A DNA stretch of 64,000 nucleotides from positions 176,246 through 240,245 of the forward strand of contig PDHQ01000010.1 of the NCBI GenBank assembly GCA_003339415.1, in the 5' to 3' direction. The DNA comes from Ophiocordyceps camponoti-saundersi (nom. inval.) (Eukaryota; Ascomycota; Sordariomycetes; Hypocreales; Ophiocordycipitaceae). Of the stretch, positions 53,975 through 64,000 are shown one piece after another. Below the pieces are notes generated by a model, which was given only the letters and a program-made list of their open reading frames with translations, had not been told where the DNA came from and ran no database searches. Position 1 is the stretch's first letter. Each line of letters begins with the position of its first letter. The position numbers and the translations under genes were made by a program.

Positions 53975-55673
53975 TTATCCGATTCGTCTACGAAGACTGC
54001 TCTCCCGCTGCATCGACTCCGGACTCGGCCTCCGCTTCGCCCGAGCCGATTCCGGCGGAGGAGGCGGGAACCCCTGGGCCATGACGGCCGACGAAGACGA
54101 GAGGCCGGAGGGGTTATGGACCGGCCCCACTCCTACTCCTCCCCCTCCACCTCTGGGACCGGAGCGCGGACGCTGTTCGACGACCATCATGTTGGCGGCG
54201 ACGCCGCCGCTGCTGCTGCTGCTGCTGCCACCGGCGGCGGCGTAGGGGCTGACCCCCGTCGTGAGCTCGGCCAAGCTCGGTAACGGGCCTGGGTTTCGAG
54301 GCTGGCCCAGCGTCTGGATCGGCGCCAGACCCGGTCCCGCCGTGTAGTAGAGCTCGGCCTGTTCCGACATGACGGACATGGGGAGGCCCGTAGTCGACGA
54401 CGACGACGACTGCGGACCGGAAGGAGGTGGTCCGGGAGGAGGAGGAGGAGGAGGAGGAGGAGGCGGCTGCGATGCCATCGACGACGACTGCTGCTGACCT
54501 CCCGACGCCATGACGGCTCGCGTGTACATGGATCTCGGCGAGGGCGGCGTCAGATGACGGGCCTCCTGGTAGTGGCTCGCCGGCCTCGATACCGTCCCTC
54601 GCTGCTGTCCGCTCTCGACGTTGACGGCCGCCAGGGAAAAGGGGACGACGCCGGCGCGCCGTGCCATGTCTGCTTCGCCCAGTTGCCAGTGCATGGCCTC
54701 GGCCGCCCGCCAGGGGACGGCCAGTTCTTCGGCCACCTTTGCCCACATCTCCGACTTGAACCTGGTTTCGGGGAAGGCGACGGTCAGTATGGAAGGGGAA
54801 GAAAAATCAAAAAAACAGGGGATTTCCGTCGGGAAAAAAAAGGGGGCAAAAACTCACCTCTCATACAGCCGAGCGAGCTTGTTCTTACGCTCCTCGTCCC
54901 ACTCGCTCCGTCTCTCGAGGTAGTTTTGATAATGAAGCCGACAGCTGATGGCGCTCCGTCCCGGTAACCGTTTCGAAACGTCCTCCCACTTCATGCCGCT
55001 GCCCCTGAGCTCGATGATCAGGGCGTCCTCCTCCGGGGACCACTTGCTCTGTTTCTTGACCGGCTGCTCCAAAAGTTGGGGTCCCATGGCTCGTCGAGCG
55101 GAGACTATGGCCGGGACGACGACGGGGGGCGGATTCGACGGCGGCGGCGGCGGCGGCGGATGTGCGGCGCGGGCAAAGGCAGCAACAGACGGCGGAGGCG
55201 GTTGCGGCGGCGGAGGCTGCTGCTGCGGCGGCGGCCTATGGCTCGCGGCGGGAGAGGAGGCGGTCGGACGAGAAGAGACGGGGACGGGTGGTCGGTTGAT
55301 GTTGATGCCGCCGGGGGACTCATCTGAGTCGTCGGGCTGCTTGAGGAGAGAATCGATATCCACGTTGGTAGGATCGTTCCCACGGCGGCCGGCGGCCTGA
55401 TGAGGGCCGGGACCGTTGCGGTAGACGATGGCGGCGCCTCGGAAACCGAATTCCACCTTGGGCGCGACGACGGATGACACTGACGGCTCTGGCCGCGGTA
55501 GGCAGAACAGAGTCTGGCTCTTGAGTTGGGCCAGCTCCGCGACTGGCTGCAAGGCCCGGCCTTGGCTTTTTGCGTCTTCTGATTGGAAGGCCGGGGTTTT
55601 GGTTAGGTGAGGGAGAAGGGGGGGTGGTGGGCGGGGGTTGGGCTGGTCGTTGCTGTTGTTGTGGTTGTTGTTG
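53975..55673 (-). CDS. Myb/SANT-domain transcription factor (5' end unresolved)
   Basis: Two exons are clear (54858 upward to about 55673, and 54761-53975). They encode at least 533 residues. The Myb-like repeats are KWSPEEDALIIELRGSGMKW followed by EDVSKRLPGRSAISCRLHYQ, then a second helix region from EEERKNKLARLYERF to MWAKVAEELAVPWRAAEAMH. This is a regulatory DNA-binding protein of a type seen in many sordariomycetes. The flanks are Pro-rich and Ser-rich with a poly-Pro run and two poly-Ser runs. No in-frame ATG lies upstream of the Myb repeat until well inside it. The exon most likely begins after a TAG acceptor at 55673 with poly-Gln (QQQPQQQQRP). A 5' exon with the start remains to be located, perhaps near 55800-56222. 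Confidence 0.78.
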
Positions 55674-58101
55674 CTATCAAGAAGGGATGGGCGGAGGAGT
55701 ATCGTATCGTATGGTATATCTGCCTGGATGAAATGAAAAGGGGGGGGGGAAGAAATAGATGATAGGGAAGTAGAAAATCAGATAGAAGAAGAAGAAGAAG
55801 AAGAAGTAAGGAGGAGAAATTTTCCCAACACGAGGTCGTGTAGCGAAGGAGACTGAAGCGTGTGAGGAAGTGCGTGTGTGTGTGTGTGTGTGTATAGCAA
55901 GGGGTGGGTGTGGTTGGAGGGGTGTCAGAAGCTTGGTGAGGAAGACTTGAAGAAGAGAAGAGGGAGGAAAAATCGGTCAGATGAGAGGTCGACGATAACG
56001 GTAGTGGTGGTGAAGGTGGTGAAGGTGGTGGTGATGATGATGATGATGGTGATGACGATGATGACGACGACGACGACGAGGTCCAAGACTAGGTTTGATA
56101 TCGCGAAACCTCGGCGGCTCGAGACCGAGGGCGAGAGGAGAAAGGGAGAGAAGGCGGGAGCGATGATGCGTCTGGGGACGGTTAATGGCTCCTGAAGACT
56201 TGTATATGAAGGCAAACACCATTATGATTGGTGCTGCCGGGGGTCAGCATCCACCAATGGGGCGGAGATGAGGCAATGACGAGGGAAAGGCGGTAGGCAG
56301 GCCACTGATGGGAGGAGAGTAGGTGAGGAAGAAAAAAGGGGGGGGGGGGGGGGGTTGAGGAAAAGGAATGGGGAGAGAGAGAGAGAGAGAGAGAGAAGCG
56401 TAACAGCGGAGAATAGTAAAGAAACAAAGAAAAAGGGAAGAAGAACAGACGGGGTTCGGAATAATGGAGGGGTGTGTGTATGGGATGGATGGATGGATGG
56501 ATGGATGTATGCGGGTATGTATGTAGATTGTATGTGTATGTATGTAGGAACGGCAAGGCAAGTCGGTAGGTAGGTAGTAAGTAGGTCAGGTTGGGCCTTG
56601 AAGGAGTCAAAAGTTTAGAACGGGAACCTCTCCGTTCAAGAAGAGGAAGAAGAAGAGGCGGAGAGGAGAACCGAATAAGTGGAGGGTGGGGGAGGAAGGG
56701 GAGGAAAAGAAGGAGGAGGAAGAGGAGGATGAAGAGGAGAAGTAGGAGGAGCAGGAGGAGGAGCAGGAGGAGAAGAAAGAAGTCAGGGGAGCAAGGGGAA
56801 GAAAGTTACGGTTCCGTTCTCACGTAGGCAGTACCCTGTAAGTCCGAATACAGCACAGTATAATCCGTGTACATACATACATACGTATGGGTGTGTGAGT
56901 GCGTGTGTGTGTCTGTATGTGTATGTATGTATGTGTGTGTATGGATGGGTATGGGTTTTGGGTATGGTAACCCCGGGCCCGGAGAGAGGGAGAGAGAGAG
57001 AGAGAGAGAGAGGAAAAGGAAACTGGGAGTTTTGGGGGGGAAAAAAAAGAGAAGAAAAAAAGGAAAGAAGAAAGTGAAAAGACGAAAGTGAAGGAGGAAG
57101 AGAAGAGAGGTCGACAGATGGTTATATTAAGTAGGGGGGTTGACAGGAAGAGGTAGGTAAAGAAGACGATGACGATGAGGGGGGAGGGGTGTGTGTGTTT
57201 GGTTTAGGCTGGAAATGATGTATGTATGTATGTAGATGATACCAGTAGCGGCAGCAGGGAGAGATTTGATGAGGGGGGTGGGAAAGTAAAGAAGAGGGGA
57301 GGGGGGTTTGGTAGGTAGGTAGGTAGGCGGTTAAGTGAGAGGGAGAGAGGAAGAGAGAGCGAGAGAGAGCGAGAAGTCGGAAGTATAAGGAGAAGTAAGG
57401 TAAGGTAAGGTAAGGTAAGGTAGACCGTAGACCAGGGCAGGGGGGATAGAGAGAGGGAGGGGAGGGGGGAGGGGGGGGGGTATGGCAGAGAGGCCCCCAG
57501 AATGACGAGGATGCAAAGTGCAAGAAAGCCGACGACGAAAAGGAAAGGGAAAAAAAAATAGTAGAAGAAATAAAACACCGACGAAGAGCGAAAGAAAGAA
57601 AAGACGAACAGGGATACAGGGGGGAGGAAGAAGAAGAAGAGAGGGATAGGAAGAGAGAGAGAGAGAGAGAGAGAGGAGAGGAGAAAGGAGAGGAGAGGGG
57701 AGGGGTCCGACAAACTGGGTTCAGGCGAGAGATCTGTTGCTTTGCTTTGCTTTGCTTGCTATTTCTCCGGGAAATAACGAATTCAATGCCATCTTTCTCT
57801 TCTCTTCTCTTCTCTTCACTTCAATTCAAGTTGGGCGCCAAGAGCAGCTGGATTGAGGCCGCCGCGCTGATGGCGGCGTCGAGGGCCATTGTATGTATGT
57901 ATGTATGTGTCAAGGTAGTAGGTTAGGTTAGGTTAGGTATGGTTTGGGTCAAGGGCGGAAGAACGGATAGGGCTGTTGCCGCTGCCGATGACGCCGCCGT
58001 TGCAGGGCCTTGTCTCTGCTATCTATCCGTGTGTGTGTGTGTTTTTTTTTTCTCTCTTTTTTAGCCTCGGGGTTTTTTTTAAAAAGATGTGAGAGACAGG
58101 C

Positions 58102-58137
<36 letters not shown>

Positions 58138-58980
58138 CTAAGAGATGGGAGGGGGGATATATGAGGATATGAGGATATGAGGGTGAGGATGAGAATATTG
58201 TATGTATGTATGGATGGATGGATGGATGTATGGAATACTGATTATGTACATATGTATGTCGAGTCCCCCGTTTCAGCATGCACAGTCCCTAGATACCTAG
58301 CTAGGCAGCCATCAAGTAGGTAGGTAGGTATGTATGTATGTGTGTATGCGTGTATTGATCAGGCAGAAGAGACGAAAGAAGAAATAGAAACAGACGGAAC
58401 GGAGATGGAATGAAGTTTAGACTGACTTGTCAATACCTAGGTAGGTAGAGGTAGACGTTCGATGCCGACCGAGTATGTATGTACGACCCGTTTGGTGCCT
58501 CAGGATTCTATGTATCTATGTATGTGACGACGGACAACTACCACTACTGCTACTACTACTACATACATACTACTACTACCACGAAGAGAAAGGGGGGGGG
58601 GGGGGGGGTGTGAAGATAATAAGGGAACCATCTATCCGTCCCTATCCCTATCCCCATATGGGCCATGAGGTACGTATGCATATACATACATACAAACATA
58701 CAGACTCTCCAGCAAGCGGGCAACGGACCATTGCATATATACATAATCCGTACACATCTTCTCTAACACATGGGGGTTTTTCTTTTCACATACATACCTA
58801 CATACATACACACATGTAGTAAAAGAAAAAGAAGGGAAAGAGAAGCAAAGAAATACATATGTACATACATACCTTGTCTATCTTGTATGTATGTTCTGCA
58901 GCACTCCAAAACAACTGGCGAGTCAAACACACAGGGTGTGTGTGTGTGTGTGTCCCGTCCCCCCGCCCCTCCTTTCCCCC

Positions 58981-59012
<32 letters not shown>

Positions 59013-61420
59013 AGAGAAAAAAAAGTTGGTGGAGAAAGGTTGGCGGGTCCCAAAGGGGGGGGGTGGAGGGGGTTGAGTGAGGTGAGGTGAGGTGTGTATG
59101 TATGTACGGATAGCCGAGATGGCAAGGAGGCCAAAAAAAAAGGGAACAAGGATTAGGGAGAGAGGGGGGGGGGGGGAAGAGATGAGGAAGGACGAGGAGG
59201 AGGAGGAGGAGGAGGAAGAGGAAGAAGAGGAAGAGGAAGAGAAGCAAAATTCGGCTTGAGAGTCTCCCGTCTTTGTTTTTTTTTTTGGCATCACGTGAAG
59301 CTATATTCCACGTCGACGAAAAGGAAGAAACAGCCAGAGTCAAAGAACCGTCGAAAAAAAAAACGGCCCTTTCCTCACCTCAACTCACTCACTCACTCAC
59401 TTACACCCGCAAAACGCGACGACGACGACGACGAGGGGCGTGTCGGAACGGCAGACCGGTTAGTCGGGTGGCGACGGTGCGCGCGACTCGTTCTCCGTCC
59501 TGACACCTGTATGTAGGTACCTACCGTTCGCTTCGAAACGCTTACGGCGGCTGTTTTTTTCCGTCTTCTTCCACGGCACTTTTTCTTAAGGGCTCTCCCT
59601 TTATGTATATATGTATGTATATCCGTTTATACATACAACAAGTCTTGTGCGGATAACTATGCATACATATGTACATACATATACGGATTATATGCTACAT
59701 GATATGTATGTAGTATGTATGTGTGTGTGTAAAAGTTGTACATGTATGTATGACCGCTTGACGAACCTACATCTTCAGCCCTTTATAAGAAACACAGATA
59801 ATTTTACCCTCATCCTGTTATCTGTAGAAAACTGACATGAAGAGAGAAAGGGAAAGGCGGGAAAAAAAAAACCACACACAGGATGACGGGGAACTAACTC
59901 GTCGGTTAGCGATCGAGCCGTCGGGGGGTTCGTCTCAGCTTTTTTATCTGTGTCCCCCCTCTCTTTCGACACTCCCCCCCCCCCCCCCCCCCTTTCCCAC
60001 TGTGTCTTATCAAACCCTGGGCTTTTGTTTCCCGGGGGGATGGGACGGAACGGGCTGGCTGGCTGGCCTGATGTGGTGGTGCCTGGATTTCTACATGTCT
60101 TCTGTCTGTGACATGGGCGGCGGCTTGCCATGGGGGGGGGGGGGGGGGGGGGTTGTGTGTGTGTGTGTGTGTGTGTATGAACTACTCCGTACATACCTAC
60201 ATATGTATGTATGCATGTACATATGTATGAATCAACTACCATGAATGCATGATATAATCCGTACTATGTATACATTATAGACACTTACCGAGGAAGATGA
60301 TAAAAGCCTTCTCTTTTTTTCGCCGCCGCCGCAACGACCCTTTTTAACCTTATAGACTACCTTGTACCCTGTGTGTTCCATTCATTCCCAAACGGCCCCG
60401 TAGCCAATTCCTCCTCTTGGGGTTTTTTTTTTTTCTCCTTCCCCCCCTTCGCCAAGCCCTGACGACGGAGGTGCAAAAAAGCAACTTGTTTGATCTCCAC
60501 TCCACACAAGGGGGTGTGTGTGTATGACTGTATGTATCTAACTGTTATCAAAGGGTGTATATACAGTACATAGTTGGTTTGGTTTGTCTAGCTGTCTAGC
60601 TGCCATCCTGATCAGCATACGGATACATTACATAGAGGAGGCGGACCCCCCCCTCCCCCCCCTCCCATGGCATGGTTCCCTCGTTCATGTTTTGTTTCTT
60701 CTCTGTTACGGAGCAGTTCCTTTCCGTTAAACACAGGTTTGGGGCCAAATGTCGTCGACGTAATGGGGACCCATTGGCAAGTCTAAACGTGGTTGGTTGG
60801 CTTTGCTTTGCTTTTGCTTAAAGGTTCCCACTGCCAAACGCACCCCCTTCTGTGCTACTTCTACCCGTCTACCTAACCTAACCTAACCTACCGAGCAACT
60901 GAAGAGGGAAAAAAAAAAAGAGACTTGGTGATGAAATTACCTACCTTCCTTTCCTAACCCGATCTCATAATCTCCTTGTATGAATGTATATACATATATG
61001 CATATGTATATGTATGTATGTATGTATGCAACCCGTCTAATAAAACCCAATCCCGTCGGCAAAAGCTTCAAGTAACATACCTATGTAAATACATACATAT
61101 GTACATACGTATAATGTATGTATGAGTGTCCTTTGCTTTTCCTTCTAGACCTCTTCTTCCCACCATCTACCCTTTTCTTCTTCTTCCTCTTTCAAAATTT
61201 TAATCTTGCCCCTAAGAAAGAAAAAAAAAAGTAACCGATGGAAAGACGGCCCGAGAATGAGAAAATCGCCATGGGATAGAACTGTACATAAAGGGGGGGT
61301 GTATGTATATATGTAAGTGTGTCTCCTCCCGAGGCAGCAGCCGGAACGGCCGCGGCGTCGATGGCAGCCGAGTGACACAACTGCCGCCGACACCCGTGAC
61401 GACTCCATATGTACTTTTTT

Positions 61421-61458
<38 letters not shown>

Positions 61459-62559
61459 ATCACTCTCTGTTTCTCTCTTGCGTCTTTGCAACACCCCGGC
61501 CTCGGCCCGAAGTTGACGGCGGGCGGCATCAGAAACGGCCGTTTCCCTCCCATCCCTCGAACCTCCCCCATCCTCCTTTCATCATCATTATCATCGCCCG
61601 GCCCCCTTTTTCCCCGCCCTTCACCAAAACGCCCCCATCTTTGACCCCTTCATCTGGTTCATCTTTCCTTTGCCAGCGCATGAAGCCACGACACCGTGCA
61701 TGGGTGTACATATGTACACATCATACCCAGGTACATACATACATACGTAGCAGACCTAGTATACCACTTGCATACGGCTGGCGTCTGATGTTCGCTGTCG
61801 GGTATCGGGGACCACCTCTTCCACCCCCTTCCCTTCCTCCATTTCGCTTCTGTTCAGGGACGACAGATGGGACGGTTTTGGAAAAGGGAGGGGCGTGGGC
61901 GTGTTATAGTAGGAGTGTAGGAGTATGTATGTATGTATGTATGTAGGTGCCTACTATCCGTATGTGTGTAATAAACCCATGCAGAGGACTACTTCCGTCC
62001 GTCCGAGTATGTATGTATGTATGTATGTACGGCATTGAAATGGCGTAGGGCTTGGGGCGGGGGCCCTTAAAGTCGCGGCCTCAGGTCGTCGGTCCGTGTC
62101 CAGCGGGGGGGGGGGGGGGGGGGGGGGGGGGCCCGAAGGGGGGGGTTCGGGGGGGGGGGCCCCGGTCTCGTGCCGCGGGCTTCTTTTTTTTTTCTCTCTC
62201 TCTTGAAGCAAAAAAGCAACGGAACTAGGATCATCGCTCGGGGTGGGGCGCCGACTCCCACGGCGCAGCTGCCGGGGCTGGACCAGGCGCCGGCACCGCC
62301 CTTTTTTTTCTCCTTCTTCCTTTTTGTATGTAATTTTTTTTGGATCTTGCCATTGCCTTGTAAGTTCTTCTCGAGTCGGTAGATTTTATTTGTTCAACTA
62401 AGTAAACCGGCATATATAATAGAGGGTAAGTAACCTACTCTGTTGCCCTGGTGAAGCAATCCGAGATTGATACTATGTATGATATCGATCCATTTTCTTT
62501 GACCTTTTTTGTATGTACATACTTTGTACATAGGTATGTATCCGTGGATTCACTTACAT
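55674..62559. other. Gene-free microsatellite region
   Basis: Nearly 7 kb without any coding signal. It consists of TATG/CATA, TAGG/CCTA, GT, GA and CT microsatellites (for example GT at 55871-55894, GA at 56995-57010, 57650-57675 and 58105-58135). Runs of G or C reach about 30 (60133-60152, 62105-62131). GTAAG units (57395-57421) and short TTAGG units (57925-57945 and inverted at 60872-60892) also occur. Part of the left end should be the Myb gene promoter. Long open frames here are low-complexity only. Confidence 0.7.
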
Positions 62560-63006
62560 CAGGGTTTAAAATTAGTCAGTCACTACTTTTTTTTAGTCGC
62601 AAAAAAGTCACTACTATTTTTAAAGTTAAAAATCTATAGTAAGAGTAAGTAAGTAGTATAAATAACTATAAAATAGAGTAAATTCTTCGCTAAATAGCTA
62701 TAAGCTTTTTTTCTTTTAATTATTTTTTCTTAATTAGTAAGGAATTTTTTAAGAAAAAAAGTCACTATTTTTTAGTGACTTTAGTCACTAAATGACTAAT
62801 CGCTATTTATAGCCTATATAACTATGATTACTAATATAAAAAAAATACGTACTTATAGAGTGTTTTTTCTAGTATTTTATAGGTCTTTTTTCTTAATTTA
62901 TAACCTAGGCCCTAGTTTATAATTAAATAAAGAACTTAATTAAAAATGACTAAAAGTGAATTTCTGTGACTTTTTTCACTGACTTTTTTTAAACCCTGAC
63001 TTACAT
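62552..63006. mobile_element. hAT-type MITE with 8-bp target-site duplication
   Basis: An AT-rich island in otherwise GC-rich or simple DNA. It starts at 62560 with CAGGGTTTAAAATTAGTCAG and ends at 62998 with the inverted match (the reverse complement of the right end is CAGGGTTTAAAAAAAGTCAG). It is flanked on both sides by the identical 8-mer ACTTACAT (62552-62559 and 62999-63006). A CAGGG-type terminal inverted repeat with an 8-bp duplication is diagnostic of the hAT superfamily. At 439 bp with no ORF it is non-autonomous and must have been moved by a hAT transposase elsewhere. The intact duplication suggests a fairly recent insertion. The internal motif GTCACTA occurs repeatedly in both orientations. 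Confidence 0.92.
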
Positions 63007-63292
63007 AGTAGGTAGAGAAGAGAGTGGGAGAAGAATTCCCCCTCCTCCCTCTCCACACCCCGGACGGGGCCATTCAATGGAAGAATCGGGCGGGCACGGC
63101 GACTGGTCGGGACAGCATCGACCGAGCCGCTCCGGGCAGGGGGGTGAGATGTATCTGTCGCACCGACGGAGTTCTACCTACCTAGGTACCTAGGGATGGG
63201 AGGGGAAAAAAGCCAGGCAGGCAGGCAGACAGGCAACAACAGGTCAAAACTGGCGGTCAGGCTGCTGTTCGAAGCAAGGGGGGGTGAACGGG

Positions 63293-63350
<58 letters not shown>

Positions 63351-64000
63351 AGGAGGACCTTTCCTGGCTGCAGTGGCCTGCAGGAAAAGAGAGAGAGAGA
63401 GAGAGGAACAGAGAGAGGGAGGGAGGAAAGGATGAAGGAGGGGGGGGGCGTGGCCGAAGACCGTTCGTTGAGCCCAGCTGCGAACCTGTTCATGGCCAGC
63501 GCATGCAAGCGTCTCGCCGGGTTCGTGGGCCTGGCTGCGGCGTCTTTCCGTAGATGTGTACATACATGCCGTATTTGTTCATCTGTGAGTCTGCGAGAGG
63601 CTATCTAGGTAGGTATGTAGTTAGGTACCTAGGTAGGCATCTGTGCAGTTTCGTACCTAGATGTGTATATCCGTAGACGTTACTAGGTGGTGTAAACGAG
63701 TAAGATCTTGTATATATGCTACTACACATGTGTGTCCGCACAGCACCAAGACATGTCTTCTCCAATAGCTTTAAGTCGTGAGTAAATACCTACATTGTAT
63801 ACGTCCGTAGACGGGACTCGTTCGTAGGTATTCATAGGACTATGCATGTACGGACAACTATAACATGTACATACACATACATACATACATACATCCGTAC
63901 AGCGGCTTGGCCCGGGCCCGGCCCGTCCCCCGCCCGCCCGCTCGCTCGCTCGCAGCCCCCCTTTTCTTCTCCTCTTCTCCTTCACCCGCCCCCCCCCCCC
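63007..64000. other. Gene-free right end with poly-G tract
   Basis: The last kilobase holds a G run of about 53 (63296-63348), a GA run, and TACATACA/TAGGTAGG microsatellites. It ends in a C run at the window edge. No coding or RNA gene was recognised. Confidence 0.6.
63296..63348. repeat. Poly-G tract of about 53 bases
   Basis: An uninterrupted G run in the gene-free right end. It gives a spurious Gly-rich or Pro-rich frame on each strand. Confidence 0.95.

Noticed and set aside
57925..57945. Telomere-like TTAGG units, also inverted at 60872-60892
   Set aside because: Only three to four units, 5-mer not the fungal TTAGGG 6-mer, and internal to the window; no evidence for a chromosome end or interstitial telomere.

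Overview
The window looks like nuclear DNA of a filamentous ascomycete (Pezizomycotina, most likely a sordariomycete and possibly Hypocreales). The evidence is spliceosomal genes with short introns of roughly 50-110 nt, GTAAGT-type donors, CTGAC-like branch sites and YAG acceptors. Other signs are pyrimidine-rich 5' flanks, spacers full of TACCTACC/TATGTATG-type microsatellites, and proteins typical of that group (a Snt1-type SANT protein, a fungal AT-hook protein, a Zn2Cys6 factor, a RHO4-type GTPase). I assembled 21 protein-coding genes by joining exons by eye from frame, splice sites and family knowledge. No rRNA, tRNA, CRISPR array or intact transposase gene was seen.

Layout. 1-8.5 kb: an AT-hook chromatin protein (-), a spacer with a dispersed repeat and a decayed GH72 glucanosyltransferase fragment, MOB1 (+) and the ATP synthase OSCP subunit gene ATP5 (+). 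8.5-21 kb: a cytosolic GH63-type glycosidase (-) divergent from a Zn2Cys6 transcription factor (+), a conserved fungal hypothetical protein (+), ATP15, the F1 epsilon subunit (+), and the NatC auxiliary subunit MAK10/NAA35 (+). 21-30 kb: a peroxisomal adenine-nucleotide carrier (-), a spacer with a sequencing gap and a second inverted copy of the dispersed repeat, the lariat-debranching enzyme DBR1 (-), an S28-family peptidase homologue that seems to have lost catalytic residues (-), and elongin C (-) divergent from adenylosuccinate lyase ADE13 (+). 33-48.9 kb: RHO4 (+), the DASH kinetochore subunit DAD1 (-), the large Set3-complex-type protein SNT1 (-), deoxyhypusine synthase DYS1 (+), an aldo-keto reductase (-) and a Gfo/Idh/MocA oxidoreductase (+). 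50.8-55.7 kb: the TRM9 tRNA methyltransferase (+) and a Myb-type factor (-) whose 5' end I could not resolve. 55.7-64 kb: a gene-free region of microsatellites, homopolymers and one well-defined hAT-type MITE with an 8-bp target-site duplication.

Most genes are single-copy housekeeping functions: mitochondrial ATP synthesis, translation-factor and tRNA modification, purine synthesis, RNA turnover, septation, mitosis and chromatin. Nothing resembles a secondary-metabolite or other functional cluster. The most interesting signals are the apparently dead S28 peptidase, the hAT MITE, the pair of inverted dispersed repeats with the nearby GH72 relic, two GC-AG introns, and expanding repeats inside or beside several genes. 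No convincing previously undescribed multi-gene system was found.
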